Numbered from the stretch's first letter, positions 21,388 through 34,856 are shown. The stretch is 64,000 nucleotides of DNA from Saccharina japonica (GCA_008828725.1 MEHQ01000383.1:184013-248012), one strand, 5' to 3'. The notes: generated by a model from the sequence alone, not told the origin. Translations and numbers: made by a program.

Positions 21388-21730
21388 ATTTCGTGAGAAA
21401 AAAGCCAGGCAGATATTTAACATTTACGGGATCAACATAATAAACTTAGGATTTTGTCGGAAGGTTGGAGAACGCATCCATCAGCAGATAAGAAACTAGG
21501 ATGCCGCGGCCAAGGTTCTATTTCTTATTAGGGAAAAGAGTGTCTTCCACACTACATCTGTAATAAGAAACCGGAAAGCTTGTGCAGACTGAATTTCTTA
21601 CTTGAAAAATACGCGCGTTCTACACTTAATTCAGTATAATAAGTTGATCCCCGAATTTCTTATTTTTCTGGAAGTTTCAAGCCATCTCCGCTTTTCTTAT
21701 TGCTCGCTTGCCTAGTAGGTATCCTGCATG
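21388..21730. mobile_element. Degraded MITE-3/MITE-4-like sequences
   Basis: Repeated TTTCTTATT and AATAAGAAA.C words with CAGTATAAT and TTCCACACTA, in the spacing of the MITE-3 and MITE-4 families, but no intact ends. Confidence 0.4.
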
Positions 21731-21857
21731 ATTTGTGCTGGCCCAGGTTATTTCACCAAAAATGGGTGTGTTTTATACAGTAACTTTATAGCAGCCGTTC
21801 CTGAATTTCTTATTTCTCTCATAAGAACGAGCTCCACGGGAAACCGGGGTATACAGA

Positions 21858-21925
21858 GGCATGCTACGCTAGAGGTGCACCATTTTATTTCTGAGAGTTG
21901 TACGTCGTAACTTGAGGAGCTCTAT
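21858..21925. mobile_element. MITE-2, left fragment
   Basis: GGCATGCTACGCTAGAGGTG to CTTGAGGAGCTCTATATGC. The matching right part lies at 22790-22914, with the MITE-4 cluster between them; this is consistent with one MITE-2 split by later insertions. Confidence 0.55.
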
Positions 21926-21928
21926 ATG

Positions 21929-22307
21929 CAGTACCGGCCCGCCATAAGAAACCAGAAATCAGGCTTAGGCTGACTTTCTCATTCGAGAAAAGGGTGTGTC
22001 CCACACTAACTTCAGTATAATAGCTGTTGACTTTCCTATTTCCCCCGTAATGTTTACTACCGGCCCTCTCATGAGAAAGTGCCCCACAAGAAACTCAGCC
22101 TAAACATTACGGGGAAAATAAGAAAGTCGACAGCTATTATACTGAAGAAATAACAAAGTGCCCCACAAGAAACTCAGCCTAAACATTACGGGGGAAATAG
22201 GAAAGTCAACAGCTATTATACTGAAGTTAGTGTGGGACACACCCTTTTCTCGAATGAGAAAGTCAGCCTAAGCCTGATTTCTGGTTTCTTATGGCGGGCC
22301 GGTACTG
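21929..22307. repeat. Perfect 128-bp inverted repeat built from MITE-4
   Basis: 21929-22056 is the exact reverse complement of 22180-22307. The arms start CAGTACCGGCCCGCCATAAG, and the 123-bp spacer holds further partial MITE-4 sequence. The right arm stops exactly at the undetermined base 22308. Confidence 0.85.
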
Positions 22308-22437
22308 NGAAAAGCACACGTGCCCAAGAGGAACAGATATCTGCTGCACGGACGAAGCAACACGAAGAAGAGGAAGACCCCGGCATAGGGCGGTAACAAA
22401 GGGAGAAACAAGGCAAAAAGCAAGAAAGAATACACTA

Positions 22438-22677
22438 CACTACCGGCCCACTCATAAGAAAGTGCCCCACAAGAAACTCAGCCTAAACATTACGGGGGAA
22501 ATAAGAAAGTCGGTACTCATGAGAAAGTGCCCCACAAGAAACTCAGCCTAAACATTACGGGGGAAATAAGAAAGTCGACGGCTATTATACTGAAGTTAGT
22601 GTGAGACACACCCCTTTCTCAAATACGAAAGTCAGCCTAAGCCTGATTTTTGGTTTCTTATGAGCGGGACAGTACTG
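22438..22677. mobile_element. MITE-4 with internal tandem duplication
   Basis: ACTACCGGCCCACTCATAAG; the block GAGAAAGTGCCCCACAAG..CATTACGGGGGAAATAAG is present twice; right end TTTCTTATGAGCGGGACAG. Ordinary members (about 175 bp) are at 25210-25384, 27641-27815, 31670-31844 and 57881-58062. Confidence 0.7.
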
Positions 22678-22690
22678 TATATATCCCATA

Positions 22691-22773
22691 TACCACTCTG
22701 ATCCGAAATATAAGGGTCATTTCAAACAAATGTTATTATACAAAATGTCCTTATATTGAGGGTCAGAGTGGTT
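22691..22773. mobile_element. MITE-5 copy
   Basis: TACCACTCTGATCCGAAATA at the left and TATTGAGGGTCAGAGTGGT at the right. Confidence 0.7.
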
Positions 22774-22789
22774 TAGCCTACGCGCACAA

Positions 22790-22914
22790 TGAAAAAAAAT
22801 TGCAACACAAAAAAAATGAGAGATTTCGACGATTTTGGGTTAAGGAGCCTTTATGGTGTTGCCATTCAGAAAATATTTCAGCCAAAATGTGCTGCCTCTA
22901 TGGCAGCACGCGTC
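22790..22914. mobile_element. MITE-2, right half
   Basis: TTGCAACACAAAAAAAATG, TTTTGGGTTAAGGAGCC and the end GCTGCCTCTATGGCAGCAC. Confidence 0.6.
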
Positions 22915-24021
22915 CTGATGGGGCATATAATAGGCAGGTTCCTGGAAATTTCCGGGAAAATAGGGATTTCGGGAGCAGCAGCGGAAATTCTACATGAAGT
23001 TTATATTTTACAGTACAGCTTGAGTACAGTATAATAGTAGTAGTACAAGAATAGTATTAATAGTAGTAGTGTGGAGGGCACCTTTTCTTAAATATGAAAT
23101 ATCGCCTGGGTCATCTTTTCCTGGAGTGTCTTCTGAGCAGACCCGTAAATGTTTACGTACGTATTCGTCATTTACTACGGCAGCCTCTCTGTCCTGTGTC
23201 CCGACCACAGATGGCTGCTCTAGACTGGACTCACGGAAAATGATGAAAACTGAGACGTGCCCCGGCGATGAAGGGTCCTGCGTCACATTCATTCTCCCTG
23301 CCCATGCCTCGTACGAATATAAGGCGTTTGCCATCTACAGACAGTAGGGCAGACACCACCCGTTTGCGTGTCGCTGCCGCCGCAGCACTCTGACTTGTCT
23401 CTGTACTTGCCCCGGAGCCCGAGCTTAGATATCGTGTCTAGTGAGGCAAGCAAGTTGTGTCTCCATCTCTCCCGCTTTTCGAGATAGCGCGGTCCCGTTC
23501 GTTCGAGGAAAAGCTGTTCGTGATTAAAAAAAAAACTGCCTCGGTCGTTCGCGATAAAGCTGGTTTTCGTGGGCTGCTTGCTGCTGTACGAGATACGAAG
23601 GTTGGTTGTGGTGGTGGTCGTCGTCTGCTGGCCAACACACAATAGACAACCCGCATCGTCCATCTTCTTGGCCAGCCCCGTGTAAAATATTTTGCGCATA
23701 GCATATCTATCTCGGGAGGTAGGGGGCGGGTTATATAGGCCTGTCTTTTGTTCGAGCTGCTGTATCATAACAGAATAATATAAATCCTTCTTCAGCAGCT
23801 GAGATCCTTCTTCTGCTGCCGCTGCCGCTGCTGCCGCTGCTGCTGCTGCTGCTGTGCCTCTTGCTGTGCTGGTTAATTATTCTCCCCCATCCGGTGTCTG
23901 TCGTAGAGGGAGACCGGCGCCAAATATACAGAGAGAGGTGAGACCACTGACTGACTGATTGGGACCGATGCTACCATGATAGAAGTAGTACACGTTTTTG
24001 CCTTCTGAGGCGAACTACTAA
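22915..24021. other. No recognisable gene
   Basis: An open frame at 23069-23347 (+) ends CVTFILPAHASYEYKAFAIY and has no known domain. A CTGCTGCCGCTGC run occurs near 23815-23860. Confidence 0.35.
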
Positions 24022-24090
24022 TAATATTACGGGGGACCATAGTAAAAACTAGTAAATAAGACCTACGGTACAGACAAAAACCTGTAATAT
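24022..24090. mobile_element. MITE-1, left fragment
   Basis: TAATATTACGGGGGACCATA followed by GGTACAGACAAAAACC; the right half is missing. Confidence 0.5.
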
Positions 24091-24176
24091 GACCTTCTGA
24101 CCATATGATGTAGTTTATACGTTACTAACAATAAACCTGTTACAGTTGCACTTTTGGGGCTACACAAGTCAGTAGT

Positions 24177-25384
24177 ATTTCTGACAGAGGCCGGCCTTTT
24201 CTTGACCCACTACTGCTGTCGGAATGCCATTTTCACGGAGGCCCGTCCATAGAAAATAGGCCCAAACAATGAGCCCGAAGCACCCACTTTGGCGCGTGTA
24301 TCCCAAGAACTGCGGCGCGAATCGAAAAGGTTGTCTGTTTAAAAATGCGCGCCTGAGCTTTCCATAGATAACACATTTATTTGTAGTCACCATAAATACA
24401 TAGGGAAAAGCCCCGCTTTCCTCGCCTCGGGACTAATATACCTGGCCTGTATTAGGGGCCACGGTGATAATAATGTTGTTTTCCAATACTTTTCTTGGTA
24501 TAGTTAAGGTTTTGGGAAATAGGTCACACTTTCATCACTGTTTGTAAACAGTTGTGGGGTGAGGTATACAGTACTATATATAGGGGGGGGGGTTACATAA
24601 ATACATTAATGAGGATAATTACGGGATGGGGGGGCGTACTCATTTGTTGCTTGCCTTAGTCATTTGACCATTGACCACGCATCCCTTTCGAGACGGAACA
24701 CCGGGATGGGGGGTATCTTTAATTAATTTAGCGAATGAGGGAAAATAATACAGAGCTCTCCTAAGGCGAGGAGCATCAGAAAATTCTGAGAAAATTCAGG
24801 TGCTACCCCCCCCCCCCTACCGCAGCACGCGCCCCCTTAGGCTTGGGGCAGCCCGACATCTATGATACACAAGTACAGGACCACCCTGGACGGAAGAACA
24901 TATCTGTTTGATGTTTTTATCGTCGTCGACACGGGGGCTACGTTTTCCCGGTGGAGGCGACAGCGTGCATATAGGCAGTGGTGATGGATGTCGAACGGCA
25001 GACCTAAAGGCACAGCAGTTTTAGGAATCTATCTATTACGGAGGACCGTATTCAATTGAGTAGACGCAGGGGAGGAGAATTGGTCGGATGGAATTGGTGG
25101 CATTCGACGACGAATTGTGTCAGCTTTTTCATTCTGCATGAATATGGCCCTGCACATTTGTCGGAAGGAAAACAATGTACCTGGTAATAATCTATTACTG
25201 ACGAGCATACACTACCGACCCTCTCATGAGAAAGTGCCCCACAAGAAACTCAGCCTACACATTACGGGGGAAAATAAGAAAGTGGACAGCTATTATACTG
25301 AAGTTAATGTGGGACACACCCCTTTCTCAAATAAGAAAGTCATCCTAAGCCCGATTTCTGGTTTCTTATGAGCGGGCCGGTACT
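24177..25384. repeat. Duplicated block P, copy 1
   Basis: From TTTCTGACAGAGGCCGG to the MITE-4 right end, nearly identical to 30623-31844. The second copy carries an extra GATGCTACAATACTAG. Contains a CTR2 end (24640-24705), a MITE-2 right-end remnant (24742-24833) with a C run, family L (25103-25172) and MITE-4 (25210-25384). Confidence 0.85.
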
Positions 25385-25560
25385 GTAGTAAATAGGACCA
25401 AATATTGTTGGTAAAAATAGAGAAATATATACATACGTAAAGGTTTTTGTGTATATACCCCGTAGGTCCTGTAATAGACCCGTGCTACGCGGCACGTATA
25501 TTCTTCTTCCTCATTCGCTAAATTAATTAAGTATACCCCCCCCATACCACAAACTACATT

Positions 25561-27180
25561 AATATCCTGTATCATATACCAGGTACTGCTATACTATTTA
25601 GTCGGAAGAGACATATATGTCTCGTATACAACAGGGGCTGTAATTTGTTCAACATATTCAAAACTGGAAACAAAATGTCGCACACTAAGGCCAAGCAGTT
25701 TGTCCCCAAATTCGTGGGACCAGTTCTTAAGGGGTTGAAAAACCATAATTATTTCCACTCCTGGCGGGGCTAATCAACTGCATTACATTATTAGTATTTT
25801 TTCATTCACTTCCATGGAAGTAATTGTTTTATTCCATGTAAGTTTTTTCACTCCCACATGGAAGTTAAAATTTTTACTTCGATGAAAGTTTTTTACTTTC
25901 ATAATGAAAGTAAAGTTAGTCCATGATGTTTTTTTACTTCCACATGTAAGTGAATTTACTTCCACATGTGGGCGTAATGTTTTTCCTTTCATGGACGTAA
26001 ATTGACTTATGTGGAAACTTCCATTTAAATCATTTTTACTTCTATCAAAGTTTTGTTACTTCCATGGAAGTTACATTTTCCTTCCACACATTTTGTTTTA
26101 CTTTCTTCATGGAAGTAAATTCACTTCCATGAAAGTTGAAGTTTATTTCCATGAAAGTATTTTCACTTCCATGTGAGTAAAAAAAACTTTCATGCGAGTA
26201 AATTTACTTGCGTATGTGGAAACGTTCATGGAAGCAAACAGTATTTACTTCCATGAAAGTAAAAACACTCCCATGGTTCCGTGCAAGTGCAAGATTGAAG
26301 AAAGCCTTCGGCCGCTACTGCTGTAGAAAGGTCTAGTGTGGTTCCGCGCTATGCGCTACGTGGTTTTTAATTTGAAGTTTGTAATTGGTCCACGTTTTTG
26401 TAATCGGGAGGGGCCCACTCTGGGTGGGACGGTGTACCAACTGGGAACAGGGGGTGAATTCAAACCCTCGCTTCCATGCTTTACTTCTATGGAAGCAAAA
26501 AAATCAATTTACCCCCAATTTCATCACCTAGAAGTATGAAACGTTTCATGGGAGTGAAAAAGCTTCCATGGAGTTCAATTTTACTTCCTCCAGGAATCCA
26601 TGGAAGTAAATAACACTTTCGTGGAAGTAAATTTCACTTCCCCCATAAAAGTAAAAAACAACTTTCGCGGAAGGAACAAAAAAATTTCTTCCATGGAAAA
26701 TTGTTTAGCTCCCGTGGAAACTTTCATGGAACTAAACATGAACGTCAAATAATGTTGTGGTAGATCGAGCTCGTATGGCATACCCAATATATTAATATAT
26801 ATATTATATTGCCTTCGATACGTATTGCATACTACGTCTCCAGAAAATGGTCCCCATGGCTTGGCTTATGCTTCAACGCGTCAAACACTTCGTTGTTCCC
26901 CCTGCCTAGAGCTCGTAGCTCTTTGGCGAACCTCCGAGAAAGCGTTATATGATACACCTTTTATCACAGCCTCATCAACAGTTTTCTTTCAGTCAGAGGC
27001 TGCAGCGGTAAGGCCTGAATGATTAGTGATCTAAAATATGACACCATTTTCTGCGGAGCTGTAGCAGGAGAAGCTCATGCCAACGGGGTGTGATTGCTGC
27101 TTCCATTGCTCTTCGCGGGTCATGACCCGGCCCGCGGATCGGGTCAGGGAGGTTTTGAACTCTCACGGGCCGGATTGAGT
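25561..27180. repeat. Duplicated block S, copy 1
   Basis: I saw no difference from 34857-36476 over 1620 bp (constant offset 9296). It contains palindrome array 1 (25780-26760) and ends in the GGGTC tract. Block R (27815-29822) is a diverged relative. Confidence 0.85.
25780..26760. repeat. Array of TTACTTCCATGGAAGTAA palindromes (copy 1 of 4)
   Basis: About 1 kb in which ACTTCCATGGAAGT half- and full-palindromes recur roughly every 20-40 bp in both orientations, separated by A/T runs. The array is interrupted at 26280-26480 by a non-palindromic insert (CCTTCGGCCGCTACTGC ... GGATTCAAACCC-like). Confidence 0.8.
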
Positions 27181-27236
27181 CGGGTCGGGTCGGGTCGGGT
27201 CAGGAGATATTTTTTTACTCTAACGGGTCGGGTCGG
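27181..27236. repeat. GGGTC pentamer tract ending at an undetermined base
   Basis: CGGGTCGGGTCGGGTCGGGT and a second shorter run, cut by n at 27237, after which block P-like sequence restarts with a C run. Similar tracts lie at 29757-29820, 33787-33850, 34785-34840 and 36477-36600. Confidence 0.8.
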
Positions 27237-27814
27237 NCCCCCCCCCCCTACCGCAGCACGCGCCCCCTTAGGCTTGGGGCAGCCCGACATCTATGATACA
27301 CAAGTACAGGACCACCCTGGACGGAAGAACATATCTGTTTGATGTTTTTATCGTCGTCGACACGGGGGCTACGTTTTCCCGGTGGAGGCGACAGCGTGCA
27401 TATAGGCAGTGGTGATGGATGTCGAACGGCAGACCTAAAGGCACAGCAGTTTTAGGAATCTATCTATTACGGAGGACCGTATTCAATTGAGTAGACGCAG
27501 GGGAGGATAATTGGTTGGGTGGAATTTGGTGGCATTCGACGAATTGTGTCAGCTTTTTCATTCTGAATGAATAATGCCCTGTGCACATTGTCGGAAGGAA
27601 AATAATGTACCTGGTAAATAGTCTATTACGGACGACCATACACTACCGCCCCTCTCATAAGAAAGTGCCCCACAAGAAACTCAGCCTACACATTACGGGG
27701 GAAATAAGAAAGTCGACAGCTATTATACTGAGTTTAATGTGGGACACACCCCTTTCTCAAATAAGAAAGTCATCCTAAGCCCGATTTCTGGTTTCTTATG
27801 AGCGGGCCGGTACT

Positions 27815-29822
27815 GTAGTAAATAGGACCAAGTATTGTTGGTAAAAATAGATAAATATATACATACGTGAAGGTTTTTGTGTATATACCCCGTAGGTCCT
27901 GTCTGCTGTGCTCTCCCGTAATCGACCCGTGCTACGCGGCACGTATATTCTTCTCCCTCATTCGCAAAAATAAGTAATTATACCCCCCCATAACACGAAC
28001 AACCTACCTCTTTCGCTAAATTAGTTAATTATACCCCTCTTTCGCTAAATTAGTTAATTTTACCCCCCAAAACCACGAACAACCTACCTAAAATAATATC
28101 CTGTATCATATACCAGGTTCTGCTATGCTATTTAGTCGGAATATTCATATATGTCTCGTATACAACAGGGGCTGTAATTTGTTCAACACGTTCAGAACTG
28201 GAAACAAAATGTCGCACACTAATGCCAAGTAGTTTGTCCCCAAATTCGCGGGACCAGCTCTTAAGGGGTTAAAAACCATAATTATTTCCACTCCTGACGG
28301 GGCTCGTCAACTGCAATACATTATTTGAATAGTTTCATTAACTTCCATGGAAGTAATTTTTTTATTCCATGTATGTTTTTTTTTATTTCCACATGGAAGT
28401 TAAAAATTTTACTTCTTCCACATGGAAGTTAAAATTTTTACTTCGATTAAAGTTTTTTACTTTCATAATGGAAGTAAAGTTATTCCATGATGCTTTTTTC
28501 ACTTCCACATGGAAGTAAATTTACTTCCACATGTGGGCGTAATGTTTTTTCTTTCATGGACGTAAATTGACTTATGTGGAAACTTCCATTTAAATCATTT
28601 TTACTTCTATCAAAGTTTTGTTACTTCCATGGAAGTTACATTTCCCTTCCACACATTTTGTTTTACTTTCTTCATGGAAGTAAATTCACTTCCATGAAAG
28701 TTGAAATTAATTTCCATGAAAGTATTTTCACTTCCATGTGAGTAAAAAAAACTTTCATGCCAGTAAATTTACTTACGTATGTGGAAACGTTTCATGGAAG
28801 CAAACAGTATTTACTTCCATGAAAGTAAAAACACTCCCATCGTTCCGTGCAAGTGTAACATTGAAGAAAGCCTTCGGCCGCTACTGCTGTAGAAAGGTCT
28901 AGTGTGGTTCCGCGCTACGCGCTACGTCGTTTTTAATTTCAAGTTTGTAATTGGTCCACGTTTTGGTAATCGGGAGGGGCCCACTCTGGGTGGGACGGTG
29001 TACCAACTGCGAGCAGGGGGTGGATTCAAACCCTCGCTTCCATGCTTTACTTTTATGGAAGCAAAAAATCGACGTACCCCCAATTCAATCACCTGGAAGT
29101 ACAAAACGTTTCATGGGAGTAAAAAAGCTTCCATGGAGTTCAATTTTACTTCCTCCAGGAATCCATGGAAGGAAATAACACTTTCGTGGAAGTAACTTTT
29201 ACTTCCTCCATAAAAGTAAAAAACAACTTTCGCGGAAGAAAGAAAGAAATTACTTCCATGGGAAATTGTTTCGCTCTGTGGAAACTTTCATGGAACTAAA
29301 CGTAAACGTCAAATCATGTTGTGGTAGATCGAGCTCGTATGACATACCCAATATATATATATATATTATTGCCTCCGATACGCATTGCATACTACTCCTC
29401 CAGAAAACGGTCCCCATGGCTTGGCTTATGCTTCAACGTGTCAAACATTTCGTTCTTCCCACCGCCTAGAGCTCGTACCTGGTAGCTCTTTGGCGAACCT
29501 CCGAGAAAGCGTTATATGATACACCTTTTATCACAGCCTCATCAACAGTTTTCCTTCAGTTCAGTCAGAGGCTGCGGCGGTAAGGCCTGAATGATTAGTG
29601 ATCTACTGTAGAACATGACACCATTTTCTGCGGAGCTGTAGCAGAAGAAGCTCATGCAAACGGGGTGTGGTTGTCGTTTCCAGTGCTCTTCGCGGGTCAT
29701 GATCCGGCCCGCGGATTTGGTCAGGGGGGTTTTGAACTCTCACGGGCCGGATTGAGTCGGGTCGGGTCGGGTCGGGTCAGGAGATATTTTTTTACTCTAA
29801 CGGGTCGGGTCGGATCAGGAGA
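27815..29822. repeat. Duplicated block R, copy 1
   Basis: About 2008 bp, apparently identical to 31845-33852 at a constant offset of 4030. Contains MITE-1 remnant, TTCGCTAAATTAGTTAAT repeats (28010-28060), palindrome array 2 (28320-29300) and a GGGTC tract. Confidence 0.85.
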
Positions 29823-31844
29823 TGAGCCCGAAGCACCCACTTTGGCGCGTGTATCCCAAGAACTGCGGCGCGAATCGAAAAGGTTGTCTGTCTAGAAATG
29901 CGCGGCTGATGCTACAATACTAGGCTTTCCATAGATAACACATTTATTTGTAGTCACCATAAATGCATTGGGAAAAGCCCCGCTTTCCCCACCTTTGGCA
30001 TGTAATATAGGGGACAACGTGATAATAATGCTGCTTTCCGATACTTTTCTTGGTACAGTTAAGGTTGTGGGAAATAGGTTACACTTCCATCACTGTTCAT
30101 AAACACTTGTGGGGTGGGACATACCATATATAAGGAGGGGGGGGCGCACTCATTTGTTGCTTGCCTTAGTCATTTGACCATTGACCACGCATCCCTTTCG
30201 AGACGGAGCATGGGGGGGGGTACATAAATAAGTTATGAGTATAAATACGTACGGGATGGGGGGTATCTTTAATTAATTTAGCGAATGAGGGAAAATAATA
30301 CAGAGCTCTCCTAAGGCGAGGAGCATCAGAAAATTCTGAGAAAATTCAGGTGCCCCCCCCCCCCCCCCTACCGCAGCACGCGCCCCCTTAGGCTTGGGGC
30401 AGCCCGACATCTATGATACACAAGTACAGGACCACCCTGGACGGAAGAACATATCTGTTTGATGTTTTTATCATCGTCGACACGGGGGCTACGTTTTCCC
30501 GGTGGAGGCGACAGCGTGCATATAGGCAGTGGTGATGGATGTCGAACGGCAGACCTAAAGGCACAGCAGTTTTAGGAATCTATCTATTACGGAGGACCGT
30601 ATTCAATTGAGTAGACGCAGGGATTTCTGACAGAGGCCGGCCTTTTCTTGACCCACTACTGCTGTCGGAATGCCATTTTCACGGAGGCCCGTCCATAGAA
30701 AATAGGCCCAAACAATGAGTCCGAAGCACCCACTTTGGCGCGTGTATCCCAAGAACTGCGGCGCGAATCGAAAAAGGTTGTCTGTTTAAAAATGCGCGCC
30801 TGATGCTACAATACTAGGCTTTCCATAGATAACACATTTATTTGTAGTCACCATAAATACATAGGGAAAAGCCCCGCTTTCCTCGCCTCGGGACTAATAT
30901 ACCTGGCCTGCATTAGGGGCCACGGTGATAATAATGTTGTTTTCCAATACTTTTCTTGGTATAGTTAAGGTTTTGGGAAATAGGTTACACTTTCATCACT
31001 GTTTATAAACAGTTGTAGCGTAAGGTATAAAGTACTATATATAGGGGGGGGGGTTACATAAATACATTAATGAGGATAATTACGGGATGGGGGGGCGTAC
31101 TCATTTGTTGCTTGCCTTAGTCATTTGACCATTGACCACGCATCCCTTTCGAGACGGAACACCGGGATGGGGGGTATCTTTAATTAATTTAGCGAATGAG
31201 GGAAAATAATACAGAGCTCTCCTAAGGCGAGGAGCATCAGAAAATTCTGAGAAAATTCAGGTGCTACCCCCCCCCCCTACCGCAGCACGCGCCCCCTTAG
31301 GCTTGGGGCAGCCCGACATCTATGATACACAAGTACAGGACCACCCTGGACGGAAGAACATATCTGTTTGATGTTTTTATCTTCGTCGACACGGGGGCTA
31401 CGTTTTCCCGGTGGAGGCGACAGCGTGCATATAGGCAGTGGTGATGGATGTCGAACGGCAGACCTAAAGGCACAGCAGTTTTAGGAATCTATCTATTACG
31501 GAGGACCGTATTCAATTGAGTAGACGCAGGGGAGGAGAATTGGTCGGATGGAATTGGTGGCATTCGACGACGAATTGTGTCAGCTTTTTCATTCTGCATG
31601 AATATGGCCCTGCACATTTGTCGGAAGGAAAACAATGTACCTGGTAATAATCTATTACTGACGAGCATACACTACCGACCCTCTCATGAGAAAGTGCCCC
31701 ACAAGAAACTCAGCCTACACATTACGGGGGAAAATAAGAAAGTGGACAGCTATTATACTGAAGTTAATGTGGGACACACCCCTTTCTCAAATAAGAAAGT
31801 CATCCTAAGCCCGATTTCTGGTTTCTTATGAGCGGGCCGGTACT
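29823..31844. repeat. Block P fragments: partial copy then complete copy
   Basis: 29823-30620 is an incomplete P copy that enters at GAGCCCGAAGCACCC and leaves at GAGTAGACGCAGGG. 30623-31844 is a complete P copy starting TTTCTGACAGAGG. The switch at 30621 joins two points of the same block, as unequal recombination or misassembly would produce. Confidence 0.75.
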
Positions 31845-33852
31845 GTAGTAAATAGGACCAAGTATTGTTGGTAAAAATAGATAAATATATACATACGTGA
31901 AGGTTTTTGTGTATATACCCCGTAGGTCCTGTCTGCTGTGCTCTCCCGTAATCGACCCGTGCTACGCGGCACGTATATTCTTCTCCCTCATTCGCAAAAA
32001 TAAGTAATTATACCCCCCCATAACACGAACAACCTACCTCTTTCGCTAAATTAGTTAATTATACCCCTCTTTCGCTAAATTAGTTAATTTTACCCCCCAA
32101 AACCACGAACAACCTACCTAAAATAATATCCTGTATCATATACCAGGTTCTGCTATGCTATTTAGTCGGAATATTCATATATGTCTCGTATACAACAGGG
32201 GCTGTAATTTGTTCAACACGTTCAGAACTGGAAACAAAATGTCGCACACTAATGCCAAGTAGTTTGTCCCCAAATTCGCGGGACCAGCTCTTAAGGGGTT
32301 AAAAACCATAATTATTTCCACTCCTGACGGGGCTCGTCAACTGCAATACATTATTTGAATAGTTTCATTAACTTCCATGGAAGTAATTTTTTTATTCCAT
32401 GTATGTTTTTTTTTATTTCCACATGGAAGTTAAAAATTTTACTTCTTCCACATGGAAGTTAAAATTTTTACTTCGATTAAAGTTTTTTACTTTCATAATG
32501 GAAGTAAAGTTATTCCATGATGCTTTTTTCACTTCCACATGGAAGTAAATTTACTTCCACATGTGGGCGTAATGTTTTTTCTTTCATGGACGTAAATTGA
32601 CTTATGTGGAAACTTCCATTTAAATCATTTTTACTTCTATCAAAGTTTTGTTACTTCCATGGAAGTTACATTTCCCTTCCACACATTTTGTTTTACTTTC
32701 TTCATGGAAGTAAATTCACTTCCATGAAAGTTGAAATTAATTTCCATGAAAGTATTTTCACTTCCATGTGAGTAAAAAAAACTTTCATGCCAGTAAATTT
32801 ACTTACGTATGTGGAAACGTTTCATGGAAGCAAACAGTATTTACTTCCATGAAAGTAAAAACACTCCCATCGTTCCGTGCAAGTGTAACATTGAAGAAAG
32901 CCTTCGGCCGCTACTGCTGTAGAAAGGTCTAGTGTGGTTCCGCGCTACGCGCTACGTCGTTTTTAATTTCAAGTTTGTAATTGGTCCACGTTTTGGTAAT
33001 CGGGAGGGGCCCACTCTGGGTGGGACGGTGTACCAACTGCGAGCAGGGGGTGGATTCAAACCCTCGCTTCCATGCTTTACTTTTATGGAAGCAAAAAATC
33101 GACGTACCCCCAATTCAATCACCTGGAAGTACAAAACGTTTCATGGGAGTAAAAAAGCTTCCATGGAGTTCAATTTTACTTCCTCCAGGAATCCATGGAA
33201 GGAAATAACACTTTCGTGGAAGTAACTTTTACTTCCTCCATAAAAGTAAAAAACAACTTTCGCGGAAGAAAGAAAGAAATTACTTCCATGGGAAATTGTT
33301 TCGCTCTGTGGAAACTTTCATGGAACTAAACGTAAACGTCAAATCATGTTGTGGTAGATCGAGCTCGTATGACATACCCAATATATATATATATATTATT
33401 GCCTCCGATACGCATTGCATACTACTCCTCCAGAAAACGGTCCCCATGGCTTGGCTTATGCTTCAACGTGTCAAACATTTCGTTCTTCCCACCGCCTAGA
33501 GCTCGTACCTGGTAGCTCTTTGGCGAACCTCCGAGAAAGCGTTATATGATACACCTTTTATCACAGCCTCATCAACAGTTTTCCTTCAGTTCAGTCAGAG
33601 GCTGCGGCGGTAAGGCCTGAATGATTAGTGATCTACTGTAGAACATGACACCATTTTCTGCGGAGCTGTAGCAGAAGAAGCTCATGCAAACGGGGTGTGG
33701 TTGTCGTTTCCAGTGCTCTTCGCGGGTCATGATCCGGCCCGCGGATTTGGTCAGGGGGGTTTTGAACTCTCACGGGCCGGATTGAGTCGGGTCGGGTCGG
33801 GTCGGGTCAGGAGATATTTTTTTACTCTAACGGGTCGGGTCGGATCAGGAGG
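31845..33852. repeat. Duplicated block R, copy 2
   Basis: Second copy of 27815-29822 with palindrome array 3 (32350-33330). After 33852 the two copies diverge completely. Confidence 0.85.
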
Positions 33853-34842
33853 CATTTTAAACTAATACGTGTCGTGTTGGGTCGGGGCGGGTTGGCCTTA
33901 CCCGACCCGATCCAACATGACCCGCGAGATTTGGCCCGACCCGTGAAAAGCCGTGGGGGTTTCCATGGCAGGCAGTACAGCTCAGATTCACGTAACATGT
34001 CTAAAGCAACACCTACATACACCTTGTGATATTGCTGACTAGATAAAATTGCATCAGTCGGGGCTGCTGTAATAGTGGACGGTATTTCTACAAACAGAGA
34101 TAGATATCGGAGTTCGACTACGTGCATATGTTTCCTTTTTTGTTTTTTGCGTCCCTTGGTTTTCTTCATCGCTTAACTCTGGGAAATTTTAAGAGTGATC
34201 AATGTTGAGGACTCATCACATGCCGCATGTTGTCGGAGGGGATAGGGTTGGCCCCTTCGCCCCAAAGGTGTGCTATTTTACACTACTGTAGTAGAAGCTA
34301 CCACTCCGGGAGGGCATATAATGACTATAGGGACCGCTTGGTAGTATTATTCAGGCGTAACCGGTCCTTATAGTCCCGCCCAAAGTGGTGGGCAAAACCA
34401 TCTGAAGAACCGGTTTACACCTTAGATATAGTAAATTGGTATGTTATACTACAGTACAGTATGTATTAATCACCCTATCTGATACTGGGGCGGTCAGACC
34501 ATCCGGACTTGGGACTAACGAACACAAGGCCACAAACCATACCGCAAAATGAAGGTGTTTATATGCCAGGAGCACTCCAGCCAACACGACGACTTGTCGG
34601 CGGAGAGTGTCTGCATGTGCCAGTGCGTGTTAGACATACTGTTACTAGTTCAGAGGCTGGACGCAACCCGCTGTTAGGCGCGCTCGTGAGACTCGCTCAG
34701 AAGATTTCACTCAGCAGGGCTCTTCACGGGCTATGGCCATATTATACCCGAGGGTCGGCTTCATAGGATATTCAAAATATCATGGGTCGGGTCGGGTCGG
34801 GCCTGTTCTGGTCTGGTCGTGTCGTGTCGGGTCTGGTCTGAT
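33853..34842. other. Single-copy segment between repeats; no clear gene
   Basis: Contains CCCGACCC-type words, a MITE-5-like inverted pair (34299-34391) and an open frame at 34509-34766 (+) without recognisable domain. It ends in GGGTC words at the undetermined base 34843. Confidence 0.4.
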
Positions 34843-34856
34843 NACCTACCTAAAAT

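Noticed and set aside
26336..26539. Conserved 67-97 residue frame in each palindrome array copy (also 28902, 32932, 35632)
   Set aside because: Conservation merely reflects DNA duplication; the diverged copies differ by frameshift-like indels and no domain is seen.
27181..27236. GGGTC tract as telomeric repeat
   Set aside because: Interstitial, short, interrupted and repeated at five places beside palindrome arrays; not a known telomere motif of algae (TTAGGG types).
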